Of a stretch of 64,000 nt of DNA, positions 6,563-13,552 are shown in pieces. Source of the DNA: JBEPTX01 sp041691795. Its GTDB lineage: Bacteria > Patescibacteriota > Saccharimonadia > Saccharimonadales > Saccharimonadaceae. Made by a program: the position numbers and the translations under genes. The DNA is taken from positions 106,000 through 169,999 of the forward strand of contig JBEPTX010000002.1 of NCBI GenBank assembly GCA_041691795.1. The letters run 5' to 3'. The notes below the pieces were generated by a model, which did not search any database, had not been told where the DNA came from, and saw nothing but the letters and a program-made list of their open reading frames with translations. Positions within the stretch are counted from its first letter, which is position 1; every line of letters starts with the position of its first letter.

Positions 6563-7309
6563 ATGACACTTTTTTACATGATACTTGCCATTATTGCCGG
6601 TAGCTCGATTTCCCTACTGGGGGGTGCACTGATATTTACGACAAAAAAACGGCGCCAACAGGCAATATTAATAGCGATGCCGTTTGGGGCAGGTGCACTA
6701 CTGGCGGCAGCATTCTTTGATCTGTTACCAGAAGCTTTTGATCAGGGTGAAGTTCGCCCGCTATTACTATGGGTTCTGGCCGGTTTTACGCTGTTCTTTA
6801 TCTTTGAACGCAGTGCCAGCTGGTTCCACCATCATCACGAACATGGCGAGGAACATAAAAACGTCCAACAGAGACGACTAATCGTTATTGGTGACCTGAT
6901 GCACAATGCAATTGACGGCGTCGCGATCGGTGCGGCGTTCCTGGTGAACCCTGCAGTCGGGTTTGTGACGACAATCGCGGTCAGCGCACACGAGATTCCA
7001 AAGGAATTAGGCACCTTTGCCCTACTGTTGTCGCGTGGATGGAAGGATAAGATTGTACTACTGGCAAACGTCGCTACGGCTGTTGCTACAATTATTACGG
7101 CAGTATTGGTCTATATGCTAGGATCGAGCGCGAGCTTGCCTGTGGGGCCACTACTAGCGCTGACGGCTGGATTCTTTATCTATGTTGCTGCCAGCGATAT
7201 TATCCCCGATATTCACGAACAACCACGCAAGATGGGCACGATTCAGGCGGCGACGTTGGTTTTGGGGATGATTTTGGTGGGGATTGTTATTACGCTACTT
7301 GGTGTTTAG
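6563..7309 (+). CDS. ZIP-family divalent metal transporter
   Basis: A 248-aa integral membrane protein of the ZIP family, which carries Zn2+ and related ions into the cytoplasm. Eight hydrophobic segments can be drawn. The signature metal-site helices are clear: HNAIDGVAIGAAF (about residue 113) in TM4 and HEIPKELGTFALL (about residue 140) in TM5. A His-rich cytoplasmic loop (HHHHEHGEEH, about residues 88-97) is typical of the family. The ATG at 6563 lies 25 bp after a TATAAT box, with a weak GAAAGAG upstream. The gene is divergent from fur across a palindromic operator, so repression under metal-replete conditions is expected. Repeat copy B follows the stop by 9 bp. Confidence 0.93.
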   Translation: MTLFYMILAIIAGSSISLLGGALIFTTKKRRQQAILIAMPFGAGALLAAAFFDLLPEAFDQGEVRPLLLWVLAGFTLFFIFERSASWFHHHHEHGEEHKNVQQRRLIVIGDLMHNAIDGVAIGAAFLVNPAVGFVTTIAVSAHEIPKELGTFALLLSRGWKDKIVLLANVATAVATIITAVLVYMLGSSASLPVGPLLALTAGFFIYVAASDIIPDIHEQPRKMGTIQAATLVLGMILVGIVITLLGV

Positions 7310-7318
7310 ACAACCCTT

Positions 7319-7680
7319 GTCATTCCAGACTTGATTCAGGATCCAAATCATTTATTCATCAAATAAATCCTCCTTGTTCTTTTCCCTAAAAGAACCAAAA
7401 GCCTTCTTTTGTACCGCAAAAGAAGCAAAACGTTTGTGACTACTTCACCCATCCGGGTCATCCCATCTCTTCCTGACGGTCACTGAAACAACTCCCGTTG
7501 GTCGGTCCATTTCTTTTTCGATTAGTTAATTGAAATAGACTGAGTTTCAGTGAACTATTCCGTCAGGAACAGCTGGCCTGACTCGGTGGGTTGCAGATGC
7601 CACGGGGAAACTGATGACATGATTTACGCACTAGAAGTGCGAATGACTATATGGATCCTGAAACGAGTTCAGGATGACGA
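7319..7680 (+). repeat. Dispersed structured repeat, family 1, copy B
   Basis: Full copy between the convergent ZIP and pth genes. Core stems: TTCCTGACGG/CCGTCAGGAA outside (7470/7560), TCACTGAAAC/GTTTCAGTGA in the middle (7480/7544), and GTCCATTTC/GAAATAGAC inside with one mismatch. Loop AACTCCCGTTGGTCG (7490-7504) and 3' ACTATT are conserved. Both terminal palindromes and the CGCACT/AGTGCG hairpin are present. Confidence 0.9.
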
Positions 7681-7697
7681 GGTCTAGGAATAGAGGA

Positions 7698-8258
7698 TTA
7701 GAGTTTGTGGCTTGTGGGCTGGTGAGTGCCGCTAATAAAATCGTCGATGATCTCGGCAATTTTTGGGAGGATATCAGAGGTCAATTTGGTATTTTCGTCA
7801 CTGTTGAATTTGCCTAGGACGAAATCGTGGGCACCAATTTTCTCGGTCAGGCTGTTGTGGATGCCGACGCGGACGCGAGCGTAGTCTTCGCCCAAGTGGG
7901 CATTGAGTGATTTTACGCCGTTATTCCCAGCATCACTGCCCTTTTCGCGGGTACGAATGGTGCCAAATGGGAGCGCTAATTCGTCGTGAATGACCAGAAT
8001 ATCTGTGGGGTCGATTTTGTAGAAATCGGCGATGGTTCGGGCTGATTGGCCGGTTTCGTTATAGAATGTGGTTGGTTTGACCAAAATGACTTTCTCGTCA
8101 CCTATTTTTACCTCTGTTATATCGCCGTGAAATTTGGTTTTTGGCTGAAACTCTACCCTATTTTGACGGGCAAAGAAATCCAACGCTAAAAAGCCTATAT
8201 TATGGCGGGTGCTAGTGTAATCGCTACCAGGGTTGCCCTGGCCGAGTATAAGCTTCAT
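7698..8258 (-). CDS. pth: Peptidyl-tRNA hydrolase
   Basis: Releases tRNA from peptidyl-tRNA dropped by stalled ribosomes. The ATG at 8258 gives 186 aa of normal length starting MKLILGQGNPG. The frame extends further upstream, but that extension has no family similarity. Catalytic and binding residues are visible: Asn9 in GNPG, His19 in TRHNIGF, the HDELALPFGTIR segment with its Asp, and NNGVKS. A TATACT box (8270-8265) ends 6 nt before the ATG, so the mRNA is probably leaderless. The promoter is back-to-back with the consensus promoter of the next plus-strand gene. Confidence 0.96.
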   Translation of the reverse strand: MKLILGQGNPGSDYTSTRHNIGFLALDFFARQNRVEFQPKTKFHGDITEVKIGDEKVILVKPTTFYNETGQSARTIADFYKIDPTDILVIHDELALPFGTIRTREKGSDAGNNGVKSLNAHLGEDYARVRVGIHNSLTEKIGAHDFVLGKFNSDENTKLTSDILPKIAEIIDDFISGTHQPTSHKL

Positions 8259-8275
8259 AACACTAGTATACGGTA

Positions 8276-8304
8276 TTGACAAAAGTGGCAAAATGCGGTA
8301 TATT
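8276..8304 (+). promoter_or_regulatory. Consensus promoter of the 8405 membrane-protein gene
   Basis: TTGACA (8276-8281), 17-bp spacer, TATATT (8299-8304). The leader of about 95 nt contains a hairpin at about 8345-8379 in which GTGG/CCAC and TACC/GGTA pair, followed by an AGAAAGGGA ribosome-binding site. Confidence 0.75.
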
Positions 8305-8404
8305 GACACTAGCACGATGGTGTGCTGTGGTATAGCCTGTCAAGGTGGTTACCGCGGCGAGTCCGTCGGGTACACCACAATTCACTCCAAGAGAAAGGGA
8401 TCTA

Positions 8405-8812
8405 ATGGATTCCGGAACTATCATGTTGATCTTCATCGCACTTGTGGTGGTGTTGGTCTTCGTACGTCGTCTGTTCTTCAGGGCTTTCGACTGGGTTGCC
8501 AATCGGATTCCTTCCGGAAATTGGCTGCTCGGTGGGTTCGGCGGATTCCTGCTGGCCCTGGGGTGGCCCATACTGTGGGCACCTCTGGTGTTCGCGGTTG
8601 TCGCCGTTGCCTTGATCTGGATCGGGCACGAAAACAGCCCCGATCTGGCCAAGTACAAGCGACAGATCGAATCCGTTCTGGGTCCGATCTCGCTGACTAC
8701 CAGCAAGGTTGCCTACCTCCGGAAACTGGCCGAACAGCCAGTCCAACCGGTGCAACGACCACCAGATCCACCGAAGATGTTCGGAGGGTTTGGGACGGGG
8801 CTGCCGCACTGA
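8405..8812 (+). CDS. Small membrane protein, 135 aa, unknown
   Basis: I do not recognise the family. The ATG at 8405 (MDSGTIMLIFIALVVVLVFV) follows AGAAAGGGA by about 5 nt. The product has an N-terminal hydrophobic helix (residues 6-22). A second hydrophobic stretch (about 40-75, Gly/Leu/Ala/Trp-rich) could make two passes. The soluble C-terminus holds a basic segment (LAKYKRQIESVLG) and ends in a Pro-rich tail (QPVQPVQRPPDPP). It is monocistronic between a consensus promoter and a strong terminator, and its codons are more GC-rich than those of neighbouring pth. It belongs to the group of orphan genes with leader hairpins. Confidence 0.75.
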   Translation: MDSGTIMLIFIALVVVLVFVRRLFFRAFDWVANRIPSGNWLLGGFGGFLLALGWPILWAPLVFAVVAVALIWIGHENSPDLAKYKRQIESVLGPISLTTSKVAYLRKLAEQPVQPVQRPPDPPKMFGGFGTGLPH

Positions 8813-8837
8813 TGCAGATCCCCCCTTCAACGGAGTA

Positions 8838-8905
8838 GACCAGTTGTCATCATTTACACAATCCCAAAGCGGCTTGTGCAGAATGATCGACAACTGGTCT
8901 CTTTT
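8838..8905 (+). terminator. Long-stem terminator after the 8405 gene
   Basis: GACCAGTTGTC (8838-8848) pairs perfectly with GACAACTGGTC (8889-8899), with inner ATCATT/AATGAT pairing, followed by TCTCTTTTC. Confidence 0.8.
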
Positions 8906-8963
8906 CGTTGAGGACCGGTTCCATATCTCCCCATTCTGACTAAAAATCACCCAATATACGGTC

Positions 8964-9025
8964 AAAAAGAGATTGAGCCTTCGCGAGGTGGCTACGGCCA
9001 CCTCTTGTCGGTTCACTCTCTTTTT
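8964..9025 (-). terminator. Terminator-like hairpin downstream of der
   Basis: AAAAAGAGA (8964-8972) pairs with TCTCTTTTT (9017-9025), and GAGGTGG with CCACCTC inside. T-runs occur on both strands, so it can act in both directions. It lies about 50 bp after the der stop. Confidence 0.65.
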
Positions 9026-9073
9026 GTTCCGGAATTGGGCAATTTCGTCGATATGGGAGATATGGAACAGGTC

Positions 9074-10489
9074 CTAAAGACTGGTGAGTTTTTTGTTTTC
9101 TTCGTCTTTGGCTTTTTTGTAAGCTTTGGTGACGGGTTCTTTGCCTGCGGCGAGGCGCTCTTTGTTGGCTTTGACCTGTTTTTCATCGACAAAACTGAAT
9201 TTGATCGGTGTTCCAGCGTAGTTATAAGTTTCACGTAGTAAGCGTTCGAGATAGCGTTTGTAGCCCCAGTGAACGAACTTGAGGTTGCTGCCATGGATAA
9301 CAAACCAAGGTGGTGTCATGTCGGTTTGGACCATGTAGCGGAGTTTGGGATGGGTGTTTTTGAGTCCGGCTGGTGGATGTTTTTGGATGGCTTTTTGTAA
9401 CATGTCGTTGAGAACGCTGGTTTTGGTGGTTTGGTGACGACGAGCATCGATATCAAGGGCTAAATCGAATAATTTGGTGACGTTCTGGCCGGTAACACTA
9501 CTAGTGAAGATGAGCGGTGCCCAAGGGGTGAATTTGAAGGTATGAGCAATTTTTGGTGCGATCGCATCGCGTGTATAGGCGTCTTTGCCCTCGACGGAGT
9601 CCCATTTGCTGATAACGATGGCCATGCCCTTGCCGCTCTCGTCGATAATGCCAGCCAGGCGCTGGTCTAATTGGGTGTTGAGTTCGTTGACGTCCATCAG
9701 CAGGAAACAAACATCGGCTTCTTCGATGGCCTGCAGGGTGCGTAGGACTGAGAATTTCTCGATTCCGACCTCTTGTTTGCCCGGTTTGCGCATACCAGCG
9801 GTGTCGAGTAATTCGATGTCGCGGCCACCGTAACGCAGAGCGATGCGGTTGACGTCGCGGGTGGTACCGGCGATATTGGCGACGATGGCCTGCTGTTTGC
9901 CAGCAAGAGTGTTAAACAGGTATGATTTACCAACATTTGGACGGCCGATGAGTGCAACCCGAAGGATTTCATCGGGTTCTTGTTCGAATGTGGCTGGGAT
10001 GTGGGCGACGATTTCGTCGAGGATATCGATAATGCCGCTGTTGTGTTCGGCACTGGCACGGAGGATGGTTTTGATGCCAAGGCGTTTGAATTCGTCGACT
10101 GGAAGGCTTTCTTTGAGATCGGATTTGTTGGTGACAAGAATGACGGGTTTTTTGCTACGAAGGGCTTTTTTGGCGACGAATCGGTCTTGGTCGCTGGCAT
10201 ATTGGCTACTGTCGACGATGACAAGGATGACGTCGGCTGCATCGGCGGCCTCTGTAATTTGCTCTTGGATGCTGGCTTCGAAATCATCGGCTGCGTCCTT
10301 GAGACCGGCGGTGTCGACCAGCCAGAATTGGTGGTGTTGGTGCTCTACCCGACCCAGGACGTTGTCGCGAGTGGTACCGGCTTCGCGGGCGACAATTGCT
10401 TGCTGGGCACGGACCATACGATTAAAAAGCGAACTCTTGCCGACGTTCGCTTGACCGATAATTGCAACTGTTGGGAGTTTGGAGGCCAT
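9074..10489 (-). CDS. der: Ribosome-assembly GTPase Der (EngA)
   Basis: Essential double-GTPase that helps 50S subunit assembly. The 471-aa length is typical. First G domain: GQANVGKSS (about residues 12-20), DTAGLKD and NKSD. Second G domain: GRPNVGKSY (about 182-190), DTAGMRK and SKWD. A KH-like C-terminal domain follows, ending in a Lys-rich tail. In the first P-loop the usual GRPNVGKS is GQANVGKS, a mild variation. TTGTCA-17-TATAAT (10529-10501, minus strand) ends 11 nt before the ATG, so the 5' UTR is about 4-5 nt and there is no Shine-Dalgarno. Structured element 2 lies between this promoter and the upstream SIMPL gene. Confidence 0.97.
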   Translation of the reverse strand: MASKLPTVAIIGQANVGKSSLFNRMVRAQQAIVAREAGTTRDNVLGRVEHQHHQFWLVDTAGLKDAADDFEASIQEQITEAADAADVILVIVDSSQYASDQDRFVAKKALRSKKPVILVTNKSDLKESLPVDEFKRLGIKTILRASAEHNSGIIDILDEIVAHIPATFEQEPDEILRVALIGRPNVGKSYLFNTLAGKQQAIVANIAGTTRDVNRIALRYGGRDIELLDTAGMRKPGKQEVGIEKFSVLRTLQAIEEADVCFLLMDVNELNTQLDQRLAGIIDESGKGMAIVISKWDSVEGKDAYTRDAIAPKIAHTFKFTPWAPLIFTSSVTGQNVTKLFDLALDIDARRHQTTKTSVLNDMLQKAIQKHPPAGLKNTHPKLRYMVQTDMTPPWFVIHGSNLKFVHWGYKRYLERLLRETYNYAGTPIKFSFVDEKQVKANKERLAAGKEPVTKAYKKAKDEENKKLTSL

Positions 10490-10500
10490 AAACTTTGATA

Positions 10501-10529
10501 ATTATAACAGAGGTAGATGGATTTGACAA
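10501..10529 (-). promoter_or_regulatory. Promoter of der
   Basis: Minus strand TTGTCA (10529-10524), 17-bp spacer, TATAAT (10506-10501). The predicted start is 4-5 nt before the der ATG, a nearly leaderless mRNA. Confidence 0.75.
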
Positions 10530-10551
10530 ACATAAGCATGACGCAAAATTG

Positions 10552-10671
10552 CAAATTTCTGACCATTCCCTCATGGATACCGTTACACGCCTTAACCCTC
10601 TCGAATACGAGTCGGGAGGGTTAAGGGCTGCACTTCGCCTTTAGTATCCATTCAGGAAGGTCTGAAATTTG
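10552..10671. repeat. Structured hairpin element, family 2, copy 1
   Basis: A long hairpin with conserved internal loops. Outer stem CAAATTTC-GACC/GGTC-GAAATTTG, middle stem ATGGATAC/GTATCCAT (10573/10644), inner stem TTAACCCTC/GAGGGTTAA (10592/10616). The internal-loop sequences CGTTACACGCC (10581-10591), GGGCTGCACTTCGCCTTTA (10625-10643) and TCAGGAA match copy 2 at 15808 almost base for base. The stems there are completely different but still paired. It lies between der and the SIMPL gene. Confidence 0.85.
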
Positions 10672-10682
10672 AAATTTTAGAT

Positions 10683-11426
10683 TTACCTTAGCTCGAAAAC
10701 GACTTCAACACTCATGCTAACACTGCTAGTGCCAGGGGTGACAGGAAGGCTTGAGACGGCGCTGTCTTTTGAGGTGCTTGCAGACATTGGATAAACGATT
10801 CCTTGGTTTGGTTGGTCTTTGACCGAAACGACTTTGCCTAGGGTAACGCTAAGGTTTTTGGCGGTGTCTCCCGCTTTGTCTTTGGCATCGGCGACGGCTT
10901 TGTCACGCGCTTGTTTTTCAAGGTCTTTTTGTTTCTGTTTTGAAAAGCTTGGCTGCGATGTTAATTGCCCTGTTGCATCTGTAGCAGCGAGATAATCTTG
11001 GACTTTTTGGGCGAGGGCTTGCGTCGGTGCCTTGATGGTGACGGATAATGTGACGGTTTGCTGCCCGCTTGGTTTACTGCCTACGTCCATCGGAACTGGT
11101 TCAACGGATGATCCGTAGCTACTTGAATTGAGTGTGATGGCGCTCCCTGCGATGCCGAGTTTTTGTACATCGGTAGATAATTTGGTGCCAAAGGTATCGA
11201 GGTCGGCTTTCATTTTGGTGGTGTCGGTGCCGGTATGCTGAAATGTTGGTGAAAAGACGAATTCATCGGGGGTGGCTTGAACCTCTGCGGTACCAGTGAT
11301 GGTAATGGTCCTATCGATTTTTTGTGGCTCCCAGGGGCGCCAAAACGCCAGCATGCCTATGATGGTCAACAGCAAGATAACGATGATAATGCGAAGATCG
11401 AGTGTGAGTGTTTTTTTGGGTGTCAT
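10683..11426 (-). CDS. SIMPL-domain (DUF541) membrane-anchored protein
   Basis: A 247-aa protein with an N-terminal signal-anchor (RIIIVILLLTIIGMLAFW, about residues 12-29) and an extracytoplasmic SIMPL/DUF541 domain starting at TITITGTAEVQATPDEF. The family has one or more ITVTGxGxVxxxPD-type starts and an alternating alpha/beta body of about 200 residues; the length here is normal. The role of SIMPL proteins is poorly defined (stress-related or periplasmic in other bacteria). A Lys/Asp/Ala-rich helix (about 160-190) is part of the domain. The gene is followed by structured element 2, with only 11 bp between its stop and the hairpin. Confidence 0.85.
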   Translation of the reverse strand: MTPKKTLTLDLRIIIVILLLTIIGMLAFWRPWEPQKIDRTITITGTAEVQATPDEFVFSPTFQHTGTDTTKMKADLDTFGTKLSTDVQKLGIAGSAITLNSSSYGSSVEPVPMDVGSKPSGQQTVTLSVTIKAPTQALAQKVQDYLAATDATGQLTSQPSFSKQKQKDLEKQARDKAVADAKDKAGDTAKNLSVTLGKVVSVKDQPNQGIVYPMSASTSKDSAVSSLPVTPGTSSVSMSVEVVFELR

Positions 11427-11465
11427 AGTGTGATTATACGCCTAATCATAAGCATCTAAAAAGCG

Positions 11466-11507
11466 AAAAGGACGATCTGCGGCGACGGATGCCGGGCAGA
11501 TCGTCCT
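11466..11507 (-). terminator. Intrinsic terminator of the 11516 gene
   Basis: Minus strand: AGGACGATCTGC pairs with GCAGATCGTCCT (12 bp), followed by TTTCGCTTTTT. It lies 8 bp after the stop of the orphan gene. Confidence 0.85.
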
Positions 11508-11515
11508 GGGGTGAC

Positions 11516-11809
11516 TCAGTTGTTTTCCTCGGTCGGATAGATGGTGATGACTTTCGCCCATCTTTCACCTGAACTGTCTGGTGTAATTCCGAGCGAGTAG
11601 AGGTCAAGTTCGATAACTTGATCTCCGAGTTCTACGTCAACCGCCCAGCCCGCATCGACCTTGAAGTCCAAGTAGACGGGTTCCGAGACGAATCGTCCCC
11701 GAATGAGAGGGTTCTCTCCTTCTCCTGGTTTGTAGCATTTGAAGGATGAACCTACAGTCACCTCTTCGTGTGTGATCGCGGCCTCGCTCAAGGGGTTACG
11801 CTTGTTCAT
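11516..11809 (-). CDS. Hypothetical protein, 97 aa
   Basis: Unrecognised soluble protein. The ATG at 11809 (MNKRNPLSEAAITHEE) has TAGGAG about 6 nt upstream. The frame extends to 11860 without such support. The product looks mostly beta: alternating hydrophobics in VGSSFKCYKPGEGENPLIRGRF, VYLDFKVDAGWAVDVELG and VIELDLYSLG. It is acidic and has no signal peptide or membrane segment. It is flanked by a very strong terminator and is monocistronic. It shares its style (Shine-Dalgarno start, private terminator) with the other orphan genes. Confidence 0.75.
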   Translation of the reverse strand: MNKRNPLSEAAITHEEVTVGSSFKCYKPGEGENPLIRGRFVSEPVYLDFKVDAGWAVDVELGDQVIELDLYSLGITPDSSGERWAKVITIYPTEENN

Positions 11810-11904
11810 GAGGACTCCTAGTTGGGAAAAAACAAACTTGTCTATTACATAAAAACACAAATAAGCATCTTGTGCAAGCTAAATGACGTGACGCAATATA
11901 TCAC

Positions 11905-12744
11905 CTAATGCATATCGACGACTTGAATTTTGCCAGCCTCGAGATCACCTATGTGATAGGGGCCGAAATCGGTGCGATGCAGTTTGACGACTTGGTAGCC
12001 TAACGAGGCGAATGTGCGACGGATTTGGCGGTTGCGACCCTCGTTCATGTAGATGCGCCACATGTCGCGTTTGGTGTCGTGGAGTGATTCGAGCTCGAAC
12101 TTGCTGACGCCGTCCTCGAGGTGAACACCATGATCGCTAATCATTTGCTGGTGTAGCGGCGCTAATTCTTTGTCGAGGCGGACACCGTACATCTTGGTTT
12201 TGTGGAACTGTGGGTGTGTCATACGAAAGGCAAAATCGCCGTCGTTTGTGAGCATGATCAACCCGCTACTGTCGCGGTCGAGGCGACCGACGGTTTTGAG
12301 GGTTTTGTACTGTTCGGGGATCAAATCGTAAATGGTTGGGCTGTCACCTTGTTGTTTACGCGAACAGACATATCCAACGGGTTTGTGAAATGCTAAATAA
12401 ATGAAATCGATCTTTTTGCCCATTGGTTCGCCGTTGACGGTGATGAGATCATGTTTTTCAAAGCGTGATCCTAGAGTGGCGGTTTCGCCGTTGACAGTCA
12501 CACTTCCGCGCTCGATAATCTCGTCTGCCTCACGACGCGAAACACCTAGCTGAAGCGCTAGGTATTTGTTAAGACGAAGAGATGTACTTTGTTCCTCGGT
12601 ATGATCATCGGAAGTAGTTTCCGGCGCATCGGCCGGGGTTGGAGGATCAGACTTTGGTGTGGAATCTTTTGGCATAGAAATAAGAGGTGCATTATTCTCA
12701 ACCGGCGGAGCTGTGTTAGACGGTTGGTCGTTTGTCGCCGTCAT
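11905..12744 (-). CDS. RluB/RsuA-family rRNA pseudouridine synthase
   Basis: Converts a specific uridine of rRNA to pseudouridine. An N-terminal low-complexity segment of about 55 Pro/Thr/Asp-rich residues precedes a small S4 RNA-binding domain (SLRLNKYLALQLGVSRREADEI, about 54-75). The catalytic domain holds the diagnostic GRLDRDSSGLIMLTNDGDF (about 150-168), whose first Asp is the nucleophile, and NEGRNRQIRR (about 235). The disordered N-terminus is unusual for the family. The ATG at 12744 overlaps the upstream response-regulator gene by 29 bp, so the two are probably translated together. A later start is possible. Confidence 0.93.
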   Translation of the reverse strand: MTATNDQPSNTAPPVENNAPLISMPKDSTPKSDPPTPADAPETTSDDHTEEQSTSLRLNKYLALQLGVSRREADEIIERGSVTVNGETATLGSRFEKHDLITVNGEPMGKKIDFIYLAFHKPVGYVCSRKQQGDSPTIYDLIPEQYKTLKTVGRLDRDSSGLIMLTNDGDFAFRMTHPQFHKTKMYGVRLDKELAPLHQQMISDHGVHLEDGVSKFELESLHDTKRDMWRIYMNEGRNRQIRRTFASLGYQVVKLHRTDFGPYHIGDLEAGKIQVVDMH

Positions 12745-13498
12745 CGGCGGGTTCTTCTTCGGTTGCTTCGCTGTTTTCGACCTGTGTTACGGCTGGGTCA
12801 GGCGTCACGTCGTCGGGAGCAACAGTTGATGGTTCCGGCGCGATTGGCGCAAGTGGGTCATCATCTGTTGGCTCATCTACGGGATCGGCATCAGGTGCGT
12901 CACTAGCAAGTTCGTCTTCGATTTTGTCGGCTGTCGATGGTTCTGGATTGTTGTTTTCGATAGGGTTGATAACACGCTCACCGAGATTATCAGGAGCTGG
13001 TGAAGAGAATGGCGCAGTTGGTTTAGGCAGACTGTTGTCTGGAAGTGAGTCGCTAGGTGCGGCTGTCATAGTTGGAGCGTCACCAGCAGGTGCTGGAGCA
13101 GCTGGCTGGGTGGTAGAAACACCCTTGGTAGCGTCTTCGAGGACTTCGTGGACAGTGTGGACAACGTCTTCAATGCCAACCTGGGATTTGACCAGGTAGC
13201 GATCGGCACCAAGCTGTTCACCACGTGCACGCTGATCGTCGCTCGAAAGCGCGGTCATCATGATAACGCGGATATCGCGGGTTTCGGTGGTAGAACGGAG
13301 AATATCGAGCATGTCGAATCCGCTGATCTTTGGCATCATTACGTCACTGATAATAAGTTCTGGTCGTTCTTTGATAGCCATGGCGAGGGCTTCTTCACCG
13401 TCACCAGCTGATACAATATCGTATCCTTCGGCTAGCAGGCGTACGCCATAAATTTCTCGTAAGCTTTTGTCGTCTTCTACTAATAGTATCTTTGTCAT
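12716..13498 (-). CDS. Response regulator with receiver domain and disordered acidic tail
   Basis: A receiver domain occupies residues 1-120: acidic pair EDD (8-10), phospho-acceptor Asp52 in IISDVMMPK, Thr in MMTALS and Lys in YLVKSQ. The remaining 140 residues are rich in Pro, Ala, Asp and Glu, with no DNA-binding output domain. Single-domain regulators of this kind act by protein contact. The gene follows the histidine kinase at 13553 by 54 bp and overlaps the pseudouridine synthase gene, so kinase, regulator and synthase form one operon. The acidic tail is a striking partner for the kinase's Pro-rich tail. Confidence 0.9.
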   Translation of the reverse strand: MTKILLVEDDKSLREIYGVRLLAEGYDIVSAGDGEEALAMAIKERPELIISDVMMPKISGFDMLDILRSTTETRDIRVIMMTALSSDDQRARGEQLGADRYLVKSQVGIEDVVHTVHEVLEDATKGVSTTQPAAPAPAGDAPTMTAAPSDSLPDNSLPKPTAPFSSPAPDNLGERVINPIENNNPEPSTADKIEDELASDAPDADPVDEPTDDDPLAPIAPEPSTVAPDDVTPDPAVTQVENSEATEEEPADDGDKRPTV

Positions 13499-13552
13499 AT
13501 TACCTCTTATTCTACTAAACTCTTTTTGAAATTACTATACCTCTTGTGGTTT